Source: Isoetes taiwanensis
Taxonomy: Eukaryota; Streptophyta; Lycopodiopsida; Isoetales; Isoetaceae
DNA length: 64,000 nucleotides
Direction: 5' to 3'
Assembly: GCA_021234155.1 (NCBI GenBank)
Contig: JAJEKV010000006.1
Coordinates: 23,437,568 to 23,501,567 of the forward strand
The translations under genes and the position numbers were made by a program. Below, piece by piece: positions 1 through 10,232 of this stretch. The notes under the pieces were generated by a model that saw only the letters and a program-made list of their open reading frames with translations, had not been told where the DNA came from and did not search any database. Each line of letters starts with the position of its first letter. The first letter of the stretch is position 1.

Positions 1-226
1 ATCATTGCAAACACTTCACAGGCAAGTTTTCCTTAATTTTATTTTGTAATTTTATTCTTTGTGTTTATTTTTTATTTTTTTAACATTTAAGGGAGGGAAC
101 ACACAGCGCACTGTGAGGCTTGCCACCCACTTCACCCATCCAGTGGTATTTTTTGCATATTTAGATCTTAAAAATGCTCTTTCTTTTTATTCTTTATTTC
201 TATTTTTATAAAACAACTCTTCACAG

Positions 227-703
227 GTTGCCCCATCGCCACAACCAAGTGCAACAATACGTGTGGGTTCATTTTTTGGATCCAAAAGTTCCCAACATCG
301 AGGGGGTTATACAACGCCTGTGGTGCCGCCAATAGGATTTCGACGAGGGAGATTTGGACCGCAGCCAATAGGATTTCGACGAGGGAGATTTGGACCGCAC
401 CCAAGAGGAGGTGCTACTTTTCAAGGTCACAATGTAACCAATCTCCTAGGTTCAAACTCAGATCAATCTAAAGATCCATCATACTATAATGATCCGTCAT
501 CCTATAATGATCCCTCATCCTATGAAGATCCGTCATCATCCTATGATGATCCGTCATCCTATAATGACCCCTCATCCTATGAAGATCCATCATCCTATGA
601 TGATCCGTCATTTTATAATGATCCGTCATCTTATGATGATCTTAACTCATCGTCCTTTTGCGATTCCTCATTTGACTCATCATCCTTTTGCGATTACAAC
701 TAA
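227..703 (+). CDS. 3'-terminal exon of a DPSSY-repeat, Arg/Gly-rich protein (partial)
   Basis: Open from a probable splice acceptor (T-rich tract then CAG at 224-226) to TAA at 701-703, about 158 codons. The first in-frame GTG at 263 is unlikely to be a real start because the frame is open upstream to the acceptor. Domains: a short Pro/Ser lead, two identical 12-residue units rich in Gly, Phe and Arg (329-400), an Arg-Gly patch, then about a dozen 5-6 residue DPSSY-type units (roughly 472-645), and a Ser/Cys-rich tail. The composition suggests a disordered or RNA-associated C-terminus, which is inference; I recognise no family. Upstream exons lie outside the window. The region after the stop falls into a dispersed repeat that recurs at 18.6 kb. 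Confidence 0.5.
   Translation, partial: VAPSPQPSATIRVGSFFGSKSSQHRGGYTTPVVPPIGFRRGRFGPQPIGFRRGRFGPHPRGGATFQGHNVTNLLGSNSDQSKDPSYYNDPSSYNDPSSYEDPSSSYDDPSSYNDPSSYEDPSSYDDPSFYNDPSSYDDLNSSSFCDSSFDSSSFCDYN
329..400 (+). repeat. 2 x 36-bp exact coding tandem repeat
   Basis: Two copies in frame (329-364, 365-400) differ only at the last base. Each encodes a 12-residue Gly-Phe-Arg-Arg-type unit, so the duplication is recent and length-neutral for the frame. Confidence 0.9.
472..645 (+). repeat. Coding minisatellite, DPSSY units
   Basis: Imperfect 15-18 bp units built on GATCC-TCATCCTATRATGA encode Asp-Pro-Ser-Ser-Tyr followed by Asn/Glu/Asp. Unit variants alternate, as expected of slippage or unequal exchange under frame selection. 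Confidence 0.85.
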
Positions 704-731
704 TATTCAATATAGCGGCAGATCACCTATT

Positions 732-882
732 AAAAACAAAAGTTCATAGATTTGTTTTTGGCAAAAGTTGATGAAATAAAGCCCTTTACTTATCTTCCCA
801 CTTGACTAAAATGTAAAATTTATATGATATGAAAATTCTTGTGCTGGCAAAATATTCTTTGTTGGTATCTAAAGTGCAACCA
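732..882 (+). repeat. Dispersed repeat R1, copy 1
   Basis: About 150 bp matches 18592-18741 with few substitutions, in the same orientation. It lies just after the stop of the DPSSY-repeat exon and carries an AATAAA-like signal (about 774-780), so it may act as that gene's 3' UTR. The second copy abuts the copia 3' LTR. Confidence 0.85.
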
Positions 883-1574
883 ATATGTAGCAGAATAACA
901 GGGGGTTCCATGGGGATTTGATATGGATATAATTCCTGAAACCATAGACCATATCCCTGAAGCAATTCTAGTACTTGCGAAGTTAAAAGTAAAACAATGC
1001 CATCTATTAGAGAACACTTCTTACTTTATTCATCTATGAAGGATTTGGTTGCCCAATACCTGCATCCGCTCGTGAGAAGCATAACAAAGAATCCGTCCAA
1101 ACACAACATCATGTTGATTTTTTAAGTACTTGTGCATAGACCCCTCTTCTGCAGACATAGAATTTGAAAGCATTATCTTGAAGAGACATAGAATTTGAGA
1201 GCATTACCTTGGAGAAACCGAATGCGGGGTTAGGACCAAGATCTGGATGTGAATCTGCACATACAAAGGAGCAATTACGTAATACATAGAAAATATGGAT
1301 CTAGGCAAATGTTCAACATCCAGTACGAAAAATGCAGATCTCTTTACACAAAATTCACTAACACATCTTCCAACGTTCTAGGAATATTCAACTGTCGGAG
1401 GCCGTTATACACAGTGCATGAATATTTAAAGCAGTGGAAGTGAGAAGAATGATTTGTGGACTTTCAAACTTATGTTAGATCCTTGAGCACAATGTCAAGC
1501 ACGTTACATGCCATGGTAAAACAGGTCTTAAGAAATCTGAAGCATTACAAAATTGCAGAAATTCATAGTTCTAA
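883..1574. other. Intergenic, no gene recognised
   Basis: No recognisable protein or RNA. It holds one 31-bp tandem duplication (1154-1184 and 1185-1215) with three mismatches. Short ORFs here lack any family signature. Confidence 0.6.
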
Positions 1575-2180
1575 ATGGATCATCTGTTAATGCAGGAAAT
1601 AATGCTCCAAACGAATCTAATCCAAAATAGCAGAATCTTCTCTAGCTCTAATGTTACAGCAGACATACAAAGCCCCAAATTCAAGACTCACTTTATGGAG
1701 CTGAAAGTCAACAAAAGCCCTCCTCCTAATAAATCCTCCTCATATCCTCCTCCTCCTAATATAAATCCTCCTCATAAAGCTTTTAAAGACCCTAAGATTC
1801 CCAAAGATGGCCTTAAAAGAACAAAATCCTCTAAAGAAGTCTGTGCCAAGGCCGTGAAGAAACATATAGAAGAGCTCTACCATGTTGCAGCCTTTCATTA
1901 CAGAGAAATGTCTCAGAATTCGAAGCAAAACATGCAAAATATGTTCACCGGTATGGATGTATATAAAAGAGGGCGAGCTAGATTTCCTGAAGTGAAAAGA
2001 CCTCTGCCTAATCTTAACGTTGACAGGCTGTTGAGTTTGATTGATAAGTATGAGAGTGGAGATCTAGATTTTTGGGAGTATTTGTGCCTTCGTTACGTGT
2101 TAAAAGCCAAGAAGTCATGTGACCAGTGTGGAGAGATTATATTGGGTGTGGTATTTTCATGTGTTGAGTGCTATATGTAG
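1575..2180 (+). CDS. EF-hand protein with truncated CxxC zinc motif
   Basis: 201 codons, ATG to TAG. Residues 1-90 are a Pro/Ser/Lys-rich leader. Residues 128-139 form a degenerate EF loop lacking the acidic ligands at positions 3 and 5. Residues 157-168 form a better loop (Asp1, Gly6, Asp7, Asp9, Glu12) followed by a Phe-Trp-Glu helix. Residues 182-201 hold two CxxC pairs and then stop. Plant proteins of this kind pair EF-hands with a ZZ/C1-like zinc fold and normally continue past the second CxxC, so this copy looks C-terminally truncated. Ca2+ binding by the second loop only is inference. It may be a decayed paralog or the 5' part of a spliced gene whose donor I did not identify. Confidence 0.55.
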   Translation: MDHLLMQEIMLQTNLIQNSRIFSSSNVTADIQSPKFKTHFMELKVNKSPPPNKSSSYPPPPNINPPHKAFKDPKIPKDGLKRTKSSKEVCAKAVKKHIEELYHVAAFHYREMSQNSKQNMQNMFTGMDVYKRGRARFPEVKRPLPNLNVDRLLSLIDKYESGDLDFWEYLCLRYVLKAKKSCDQCGEIILGVVFSCVECYM

Positions 2181-2227
2181 CATAATAACAGGTCGATCGA
2201 AAGCCGACCTAATCGCCTTATGGAAAT

Positions 2228-2236
2228 CTATATAAG
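2228..2236 (+). promoter_or_regulatory. TATA box of the FCP1-like gene
   Basis: CTATATAAG lies about 115 bp before an ATG in good plant context (GCGAAGATGCC). This is the usual spacing for a plant core promoter with a short 5' leader. Confidence 0.55.
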
Positions 2237-2343
2237 TTTTTGAATTCCATTTCTTGCTTTTTGATTGTCGACTTGCTCCGAGGCGCTCAAGAACTCCAGG
2301 CGCCGGGGAACTCAAAATTCAGAGGCTCAAGATCATCGCGAAG

Positions 2344-2401
2344 ATGCCGCCCAAAGGTCGTGTTGCTCCAAACTTCAGTAGGGCGCGAGAAGATGCTCAA
2401 G
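2344..2401 (+). CDS. Probable first coding exon of the FCP1-like gene
   Basis: The ATG at 2344 opens a basic N-terminus (Met-Pro-Pro-Lys-Gly-Arg...) that stays open for 58 nt to a CAAG/GTCAAA donor. It sits downstream of a TATA box and has better codon quality than its surroundings. Whether it joins the coding blocks from 2.65 kb onward is inference from position and strand only. Confidence 0.45.
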
Positions 2402-3143
2402 GTCAAAAGTATTTGTCATCATTACGTGTGTTATTCATTCATTGTTCATTGCTCAGTATTTCTTGTATTTGCTCGTATCTTACGCCTATGCTCGTCTATT
2501 ATTTTACGTAGCGTTGACTTAAATTTCTATAGCTACCGACACTCTGCCTATCATTTCTTTAGCTGCACATTTCTGCGTGACTTGTATTTGCATCTGCATA
2601 ATAAATGTCCCTTCACGTGTTAAATTGTCACCTTTCGTGATTAAGCTGTTATGTCTCTAATTTGTAAAGTAGTATGGCCGGTGTGTAGTTGGCACGCTAG
2701 CCGGATTAGGTGGTCGGCACACCTTATGAGTGCATGTCTCATGGCGGGGGATACGTATGCCATTCGTGCTTTAGCCTGGTCGGAATTGATGACCACTTTC
2801 GAAATCGCTAAAGCGTGTATTGCACCGTCGTTTGCGAGGGAAGAAGAGACAAAAGAATGGCGCTCCTACACCTCCTCCTAAGAAAGCAAGAGGCTCGGAA
2901 GATACTCCGGTGAGCTCCGGCATCGAAGAAGGGAAAGCCCAATGAGGGCCAGCGGTATCCTATGCATTGTCGATGGATGATAGCGGATCCATTATCGAAA
3001 GGAACCATGACGCATCCTCCATGCCCGAGGAGAAGATGGATGACAAGTCATGAGTGGTATGTTGATGTAGGCAAAACAAATGGTAAGGTGGATCTTGTGT
3101 TACACTCGGAAAGAAAGAGACCGATCTTATGAAGAAACAAGGT

Positions 3144-3613
3144 ATTCTTATCACTTGTGAGGAGCAGGATGACATCCATTTGTCAACTCCTAGTGGAGGT
3201 TATGAAGAACCACAAGAAAGATCTCGCCGATTTACACATGCCAGGGCAACTGCTTTCAAAGATGTCGATGAAGAAGGACGGAGTCTTTGAGTCATGTTTC
3301 AAATACGGATGGCCTCAAAATACTTGTCCTCACTCCGGTTTCTATTAGTGAAGGGGTGTCTGCGGTGAGGAGAGCTTTGCGAGGACCTTCTCCAAGTTAC
3401 TACACGGAGGAGATGAGGCATCAAAATGATATCGAGGGGATGTCACTAAGATTCTTTGGACTTAGGAAAGGACATCCCGTACCCTTGATTGACGGCATTT
3501 TGGCAGAAAATGACTCCGAAAAGAAATTGGTACCGGAGGCAATGAGTAGGCTAGTCAAGTATGCGGAACAACTACCCACTTGGCCAATCTTTTACACATC
3601 CCATCCATGTTGA
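3144..3613 (+). CDS. Best-preserved open block of the FCP1-like gene
   Basis: This frame is open for about 155 codons and contains an ATG at 3287. It has mixed hydrophobic/charged composition without low complexity (ISEGVSAVRRAL, SLRFFGLRKGHPVPLIDGIL). Family unknown. The next 100 bp stays coding-like in another frame, so the stop at 3611 may be artificial. It could equally be an independent hypothetical ORF. Confidence 0.4.
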
Positions 3614-4089
3614 CCGTCCCGGTGAGATCACATAAGTCAAGTCTTGTTAAGGGAGGTATGACCCCGAGCATGCAAGAGAAATATTGAGGGCGATGGTGAG
3701 GAATCCAGGCCAAGTTCCTATGCCACCGACGTGCTTCCTTTGGGATAAGAAAAGGATGCTCCACTCCGGTGGACAACACTAGAAGAGCTAAATGATGGAG
3801 AACCCTAATGTATGCTTCCTTATAATTGTGGACAACATTCTATTGAGGCACAACGGTCCCTATCCAACGGGCTAAGCAAAGCCCGGACAAACAATGTATA
3901 CGCTACATTACAACCCACGAGGGAGGTGTCGGTTTTAAGCCTCCATACCCTACTGAAGGACTGGCGAGAGATTAGTGCAACATTGAGCGAAATGGGCGAA
4001 GTCTTTCTTTTATAAAAGGTTAGTATATTTGGTGGAATAGAGTCAGATATATCAAGTAGCAATAGCGATATGAGAATAGGTTCAGCACG

Positions 4090-4545
4090 TGTGTCAAAGC
4101 GTGCCAATTGGCGCTGGCGTGAATTCATGCTACCAATTGGCGCTTTGGCGTGTATTCGTCATGAGTGTCGGCATGAATCTGGCATACGCGGCGAATTGCC
4201 AATATCTCGCATTTTCATCAGCTGAGCGAATACACGCCCGGTAGCGAATGCGGTGCCTTGCCAATTGCGCTGGCGTGTATTCATCTTTCTTGCCTTATTA
4301 GCGGGCGAATACCGCGCGGCCTTGAGTCTCGGCGTGGCGATGTATTCATGTGCGCCAATTCGCTGGCGTGTATTCGTCCGTAATTGTGTCGATGAATGAA
4401 TACACGCCACAATTGGCAACGATCATCACCGATCAAAATGCATTGGCAATTCGGCGTGGCGTGTATTCATGCCGACAACCACGGACGAATACACGCCGCG
4501 CGAATTGGCAAAGATGAATACACGCCACGCCGCGAATTGGCTGCC
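4090..4545. repeat. Tandem array with units in both orientations
   Basis: Built on a core GGCGTGTATTC paired with CCAATTSGCG-type words. Forward cores occur near 4116, 4147, 4272 and 4365. Reverse cores (GAATACACGCC) occur near 4214, 4398, 4484 and 4516. The pair 4365-4375 / 4398-4408 forms an inverted repeat. Units are diverged and unevenly spaced (about 30-120 bp). The array splits the coding blocks of the FCP1-like gene. Confidence 0.8.
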
Positions 4546-6691
4546 GCCTTTGACGTTTCTCGATTATCCCGTTTGCTTGGATGCCCCGCTCATATTGGTC
4601 GACATGCTTTCCTTACACGTGCAGCCCTTACGTGGAACAACTCCGCCATGCCCGCTGGACAATGGATAGAATATGGAAGACCCCCGCAAACAAAACGAGG
4701 GAGGAACTAAGTCCGAGGAGTTTAAGGCATTGGAAAAGACCTTGGCTCGGACTATCATCCAAGATAGGAAACCAAGAGCCAAAAAACAGGGAAAAAAAGC
4801 TGGGGAGGAAGCGGTGAGACGCCCCGGGCAGCTTCCTCGAGGTCCCACAGATGCCATAAGATCGTCTTCGCTAAGGACTAAGTCTGGGCTGGTGGAACGA
4901 AGATTCAGGATTCTTATGCTAAACGACTACCAGTCCCAATGGGGACGAGTGTCTCCTCAAGATACTTCAATATTTGATCTCAAGACTACCGAGGTGAGGA
5001 AAGTACAGGCCTCCAAGATGATGAAATCATTTGGTTGTTAAATCAATGCATAAACAAAGAAGTTACGTACAAGAAGGCTTCTTGATTAAGGACAAAATGT
5101 CCTTCATTGATTGTTGCACTCATATAAAGAACATGCGAAGTTATGAAGGTAAAGGTTGGTGAAGAACTTGAAGCTATCCGGTGATGTAACATTGTGCAAG
5201 TCGGCCCGCTAGACAAGTATGGCATGTCTGGCGATGACATCAAGAAGTACGTCTTTTGGTCGAAGGAACTTACGCAAAACAGAAATCAAAGAACCAATGT
5301 AAAGACACCTCAAAGCTATCGATAAGGTGATGGCTGAGTGAGACGAAAGGTTGCCGTCCGAAGATGTTGGTGGTGACTTACACGCACTCCAATACCCGGT
5401 CTCTCACGGCTATAAAGGTCTCCTACCCGATACAACAATAGGCCCTCGTAATATTTTCTGTTTGTATTGGATAGCGGGACTGCAAAAGGAGAGAAGGGAT
5501 GAGTCAACAGAGTACAACAGTTTTTTAGTAGCTGCATAGGCTTAACAACTCGAAACTCTTTACAATTGTCATTATATGCCCCCGGGAGAGCCTCATATGC
5601 ATGCTTTGGTGGCTTCATATTTAACTTGGAATGCCTAAAGGTCGTTAGGGAAGGCTCTCTTCTCTTTGAGACAAAGGATACTGATTTGAGGATGCAGTAT
5701 AAAAGCGCTTGTATAATCTTCATAATGATATCCCTTGTGCCAGATGACGACTATGAGGTAGCTAAGAGCAAAGGGGCATCGGATAAAGGTGCATGGCGGT
5801 GTTTTCTTTTGGACGAACCCAACTTGAAAAAATGTCTTCTACAAAGCGGATGATGATGAGGATGAAGCAAATGAATGCGAGGAATTTGATGTTCCTAACC
5901 TCTACCGCAAAGACATCACTCTGGAATTGCTGACAAAAGAAAAGGGACCCTTGAATAAACATGGGTTTGCAATCAATCTGGCAAGCTATCTTGTTGAGGC
6001 ATTTGCACCACTTGATACCACTTGCTGTGAATTGCATGTTGGAGGGTATATTGGTAGAGAGGCCCTGAAGACATCAAGAAGATGTTTAAGTTTACAACCA
6101 TGATGACCAGTGGATTTCCTTGAAGTGTTTTTCGAAAAGGTACTAGCCACGGCTGATTGGGGTCCTGTCAAAGATAAAAACCCGTTGGCTTTGGTACCTT
6201 ACGAAGGGCAGAAGCAGAATATTAGTTCACAAAAGCCTCCGAGTGCAACTCCAGAATGTTCAAAAAGCAATGCAACCCCCGAGGAGAAGGCCGAAATGCT
6301 AGAGCGGGAACGTGAGACCATGGAGAAAAATTTGGCGTCCATGCTTCATAACATTCCAAGTGGTAATGTCCAGCTTGGGGGTACGCGTGCGGCAGTTCCT
6401 GATACCAGCCAGGATGATCATGCAAGCTCAGATGCAACCACTGAGGTTAGGAATCAAACCCCTGTGGTAGCTTTCATAGAAGAGAACGTGTCCGAACTTA
6501 ACGGTGGCGTTCATGCTTTCGGATGCCAGCATCCCGGGAGTGAAGTAGACGCTAAGAGGCCGCGGATGACGGCGACGATGAAAGGTAAATCACGCCAGCG
6601 CTATATGTAGCTTTGTTATGAAGGATAAAAAACGCTTTGGCGGTATTGTAGAACACTTTTGCATGGCTAACTCTTTGTTTTCCATGGTTCA

Positions 6692-7337
6692 GGGCTCCAC
6701 CTGCTTGTGACAAAATCATTGTCTTCGATCTGAATGGTGTCCTGTGTAAAACGTTTCCTAAGAAGCTTATTAACAGTGATGACTTCGAGCAAGTCCCTCT
6801 AGAATCGAATACTAAGTGGATCTATCCTCGCCCACACTTAGAAGATATGATGAATGAGGCGCTTGATTGTTTCGAAGTTGCCATCCGGTCCTCAATGGAA
6901 CGCAGTAAATGTTGATGAAGTACTTAGGGTGTTACCGTGCATGAATCGAGACTTTGTGACGATTTGGGACCAAAGTAAGTGTATAAAGTTTCCACATCCA
7001 AGAGATCCGGGATGGCAAACCGGTCTTCGTGAAAGATCTTGGTACTATGATGGATCAGCTTGGCATTCAAAAAGAAAGAGGACATCATAATAGTAGATGA
7101 TGATGCTCTTAAGTGTTTTTTATAATCAAGGTCGCTCTAAATCCACCAACTTATACTCCACAAGATTACTCAACAGGATGAGTTTCTAGTACTATTCATG
7201 TCCATCATGAGTGGCTTGGCTTACGGTAAAACAAGATCAGATGTTGTCAAAACGCATCCAGAACTAGATCGAACTAAGGAGATGGATCCCTATCTTGAGA
7301 GTTATTTGACAAAGAAAGGACTAGTCCCTCCATGATG
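6692..7337 (+). pseudogene. FCP1-like HAD (CTD-phosphatase-type) domain, frameshifted
   Basis: A strong acceptor (T-rich then CAG) precedes an open block with HAD motif I as FDLNGVL. This is followed by the RPH-LED segment, then WDQ-KC...PHP-DPGW after a frameshift near 6908, and motif III as IIIVDDDALKC. A further shift leads to a tail (SGLAYGKTRSDVV) ending in TGA at about 7337. The order matches the FCP1/NLI-interacting phosphatase family acting on RNA polymerase II CTD-type substrates. In motif I the second catalytic Asp (DxDx) is Asn, so phosphatase activity is doubtful even if the frames were intact. It is either a lineage-specific catalytically dead member or a pseudogene. Confidence 0.7.
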
Positions 7338-7689
7338 TAATCTTCATATCAAGTGAATACAATGTAAAAAGTGTTCTCTGTATATTGATGTGTTGTTATC
7401 TACAAATGCTAATCAAACACCACATTCTTCTCACTAAAACAAGAAAATGTTAAACCACCCAATACTACAATGCAAAAATTTGCAACAATGCAAAACAGCA
7501 TGTCACACAACAAAACACTATATTGAGAAAAGGGTATGCAAAAGTGGCGTGCTTTTGGAACAGACATAAATCCAATTTAAATGAATGATGGTTACATGTA
7601 AAAAATGCAATATGCACCCAGTCATAAAGCTCTGCTTTATAATTGTTGTTCCGCATTACATATAATACCTTCCATCATACCATCATTCG
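7338..7689. other. Intergenic, nothing recognised
   Basis: AT-rich. Probable 3' region of the FCP1-like gene. No gene or repeat recognised. Confidence 0.5.
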
Positions 7690-8245
7690 TTGGCTGATAA
7701 AAGTGTCCCAAAATGTGGTAGTAATGAACTCCACTCTAGGCACTTGTAAGTAGCATAGCCTCTACATTTTGACCTTGATAAGTTTAAGAGGACGATATTG
7801 GCTGACGTGAAACGAGATATGGAGCACCTTAGTCTTAGCCAAATTCATGGATATTCCAGTGGCCTGAGCAAAAGTATCCAGAGCATCCATATGCTATTGT
7901 ATGTCTGTTGGGGTGTAAACTACGAGGTCCACATCGGCGAGTATATAAACGAGCTGAGCCCTTCTACCTTCATGCTGAATAAGCCAATTCTTTAGTTGGT
8001 CAATGTATAAACCAAATACCGTTGGAGAGAGTGGGCATCCTTGACAGACCCCAATACTAGTGTTCACAAGTTGGTCTGATGATGTCATTCGGGTTGAGCT
8101 TGTTTCGTATAGTCAGTATACTGCATTCGGCAACTCCGGAGGAACTTCTAACTATGTCAATCTCTCTCATAGTTTCTCTCTAGGCACTGCCTCCGCAAAG
8201 TCGACAAAATAGCTATACTAGTCTGCAGGTTTTGCTATCTTCTAT
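7690..8245 (-). pseudogene. LINE reverse-transcriptase fragment
   Basis: Reading minus from 8245: YFVDF (motif A context), LWERL, then GVCQGCPLSPTVFGLYID (the canonical RT 4-5 block, Arg replaced by Cys), then a region where the YADD box has decayed (YILADVDLVV), then a thumb-like NLAKTK-type stretch after a frame change. The block order and wording match plant L1/RTE-type LINE RT. No endonuclease, tail or target duplication is visible, so it is an internal relic. Confidence 0.8.
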
Positions 8246-9464
8246 CAAGAACTTGCAATGTGAAAATATGATAAATGGTGGAGTTTTTGGGTTTGAACCC
8301 TGCTTGTGTAAGGGCTCGAACCTCTGCTTTCTCAAAAGTCAAATTCTATTCCTAGAATATAGTTTTCTGAGGAGTTACTTGGCATAGCAAGAGTACTACA
8401 TGCATTTGAACAAGTACCTAGCATTGCCAAAGAAATTAACTTCATAAAAGCAGAATTGATATGAAAGAAGTATTATTATTATCTATGTATCTATCTATTG
8501 TTTAAATTTGGTTTTCCCGACTATCCGTAAACTTTTTGGATTTTTTTTTAAGGATGATTTCCTAAGTTTTTAAAGGCTTTAGCTGCCGGAAAAAAATTCC
8601 AGTCTTCCAAAAATCGAGTTTGTCCTTTTCCTATGATTTAGAAATTTGTTTTTTCTGAGCTCCAGCTATATGCTCTGTTCGATTTTCCTTTTCGGTAGGT
8701 CGAAAAAGGAGTTCCGTTGTTGGCTCTGTGGAAGTTCTTCGGCATGATTTGTGCACCGCCCATCTTTGCTGCTTTTTGCATCGAATGCACAGGAGGGGTC
8801 TGGCTTTGAATAAATTTTCTAGGGTGCCCCATCTTCAAATTTCCTGCCCAGCGATTGGGCCTTAGGTACGATGACATCGTTGATGCAAAATTTGTGTTTT
8901 GTTCTTCGATATGTGAGAAAATCATTCTTGACAAAGCTTTCCATACCTAATCCCGAGTCCCTTTTCGATTTGCCCCTTTTGAATCCTGGAATGCATATAC
9001 GAAATTTGCCCCCTTTCAATTTTTGGAGAAGAGGATCAATAGGATAATGGTTCCCCTTTCTGCAGATTGGGATTCCATGCCATACTCTAATCTGGTATTC
9101 TTCGTAGTTTTGTCTTTCAGTCTTTGTGCCTTTGTTCTTCTATCTGGCTATTTTGTCCATGATTGTTAGGCATTTATTGCATAGGGTTTGCAGCATTCAA
9201 AATTATGGTTTCTTGGATGTTTATTCTTTGTCATTAGATGCACCAAGAAGTGCATGACCATCTGTGCCACAGTAAGGAAGATTGTGCATTAGCTCCTATT
9301 AATGTTGTTTAACAATTTGCATCCCATTAAGAATAGTTTGCTTGATCTGTGGAGGGTGCATCATTGGTGTGAAGTAAGACGTGAGTGATTTAAGGTGAGT
9401 GTAGATGTGTGCTTATATCATCTGTTTAAGTGGAGAGTATCTATCAGGAGACCAATTTGGCTAT
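8246..9464. other. Intergenic, no gene recognised
   Basis: Minus-strand ORFs of 66-98 codons (8638-9019) are Lys/Arg/Ser-rich but match no family I know. Two B-box-like words (GGGTTCAAACCC and GGTTCGAGCCC on the minus strand, about 8288-8325) occur without a complete tRNA fold. Confidence 0.5.
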
Positions 9465-9727
9465 CATCCTGCTTTTCATCTGTGTTGCCCATTTTCCGTG
9501 TTGCCATTTTCCATCACCTGATTGCTAACCATTTATGCTTCTGTAAGATCCCGGCTTTTGCAGTCTATATCACCATTAACATTATCGTTAATTAAAAACA
9601 ACTCATCATTTTGCACAATTGCATGCCTCATTTATTTTGGCATCATCCTGCTTTTTATCTGTGTTTCCATTTTCTAATGCCTGACTGCTAAGCCTTTCAG
9701 CTTCTATAAGCTTTCGGCTTTTGTAAT
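9465..9727 (+). repeat. Diverged direct repeat pair (about 100 bp)
   Basis: 9465-9566 and 9637-9727 share the order CATCCTGCTTTT-ATCTGTGTT, CCATTTTC, CTGA-TGCTAA, GCTTCTRTAAG, CGGCTTTTG. They are separated by about 70 bp and look like an old tandem duplication. Confidence 0.65.
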
Positions 9728-9745
9728 GGTGATAGTGGACACTAT

Positions 9746-9965
9746 TCATTCTGTAACTTTGAATCCTCGAATTCTTAAATCTGGAATGGACCCATTGTAG
9801 CCCTCTATCTCTGCCGTATGCAGAGCTGCATGCTCAGAAAGTTCTGGTTTACATAGAAGGGCACGCCATTCCTCTCGCAGTTCTTTAATTGTGAATTGTC
9901 TACCAAAGTTAATTGCCCCTTTTGTAAGAGCTTCCATGGATGTGCAGCATGTAAGAAAATTTGAC
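9746..9965 (-). pseudogene. Orphan MCRS-N domain exon (microspherule-protein type)
   Basis: Minus-strand frame of about 63 codons from ATG with the pattern MEALTKGAINF-R-FTIKELRE-W-ALL-KPELSEHAAL. This is the signature core of the plant MCRS_N domain (SLAKGAV-FSRKFT-REL--RWHSLLYDP), found in FHA-domain microspherule proteins of nuclear chromatin complexes. The frame stays open upstream to a possible acceptor (AG near 9974). Downstream the homology stops near residue 46, where an exon end is expected. No neighbouring MCRS exons or an FHA domain are seen within several kb, so it is an isolated exon, either a captured or relic copy or part of a gene with very long introns. Confidence 0.6.
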
Positions 9966-10129
9966 TATTATGAGGATCATATATAAAGAGGCTGCTGAAG
10001 CAAATCCTCACGTTTTTAAATGGATATTACGTTAATATGTTGTTGGCTTTAGCATGAGTGTTATTTGAGTTTAATGTGCTTTTTTAATTTCTTAACAGCT
10101 ATGTCTGTACTGTTGTGGTTTCAATACAG

Positions 10130-10232
10130 GCAAAAGCCAGCTCAGATGAAGCAGCATGAAGTGCAGTCCTAAGGAAAAAGCAGCGGCTTAAGCAGAAAAT
10201 AAAAGAGACCTTAACAAAAAAGAGGCTATGAG
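10130..10232 (+). other. Exon-like basic segment
   Basis: Follows a good acceptor (pyrimidine-rich then ACAG at about 10126-10129). It reads AKASSDEAA, one stop, then a Lys/Arg/Gln-rich helix (RKKQRLKQKIKETLTKKRL) and a second stop. It could be a relic exon of a coiled-coil or DNA-binding protein. No family recognised. Confidence 0.25.

Larger units (their letters stand above)
2650..6691 (+). pseudogene. Frame-broken coding blocks of a large plant gene, N-terminal and middle part
   Basis: Successive plus-strand blocks read well as protein but switch frame. They include a Pro/Lys/Ser/Glu-rich piece around 2865-3050; a 150-residue piece at 3144-3613; a piece near 3690-3780 with a PPTCFLWDKKRML core; a Lys/Arg-rich piece at 4673-5041; a piece at 5340-5530; one at 5845-6090; and an acidic linker at 6110-6610 ending at TAG. 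Several junctions lack intron signals and look like 1-2 nt indels, while others may be introns. The array at 4090-4545 interrupts the run. I do not recognise the family of these blocks. The order and strand suggest one gene with the FCP1-like domain that follows, either decayed or damaged by consensus errors. Confidence 0.4.

Noticed and set aside
472-645. CRISPR-like array
   Set aside because: Repeats are contiguous without spacers and keep a protein frame; this is a plant coding minisatellite.
5845-6100. Methyltransferase-like block in the FCP1-like gene
   Set aside because: A vague resemblance (LHVGGYIGREALK) only; no catalytic motif, so no function was assigned.
8280-8330. tRNA or tRNA-derived SINE (two B-box-like words)
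   Set aside because: No A box at the right spacing and no cloverleaf could be drawn.
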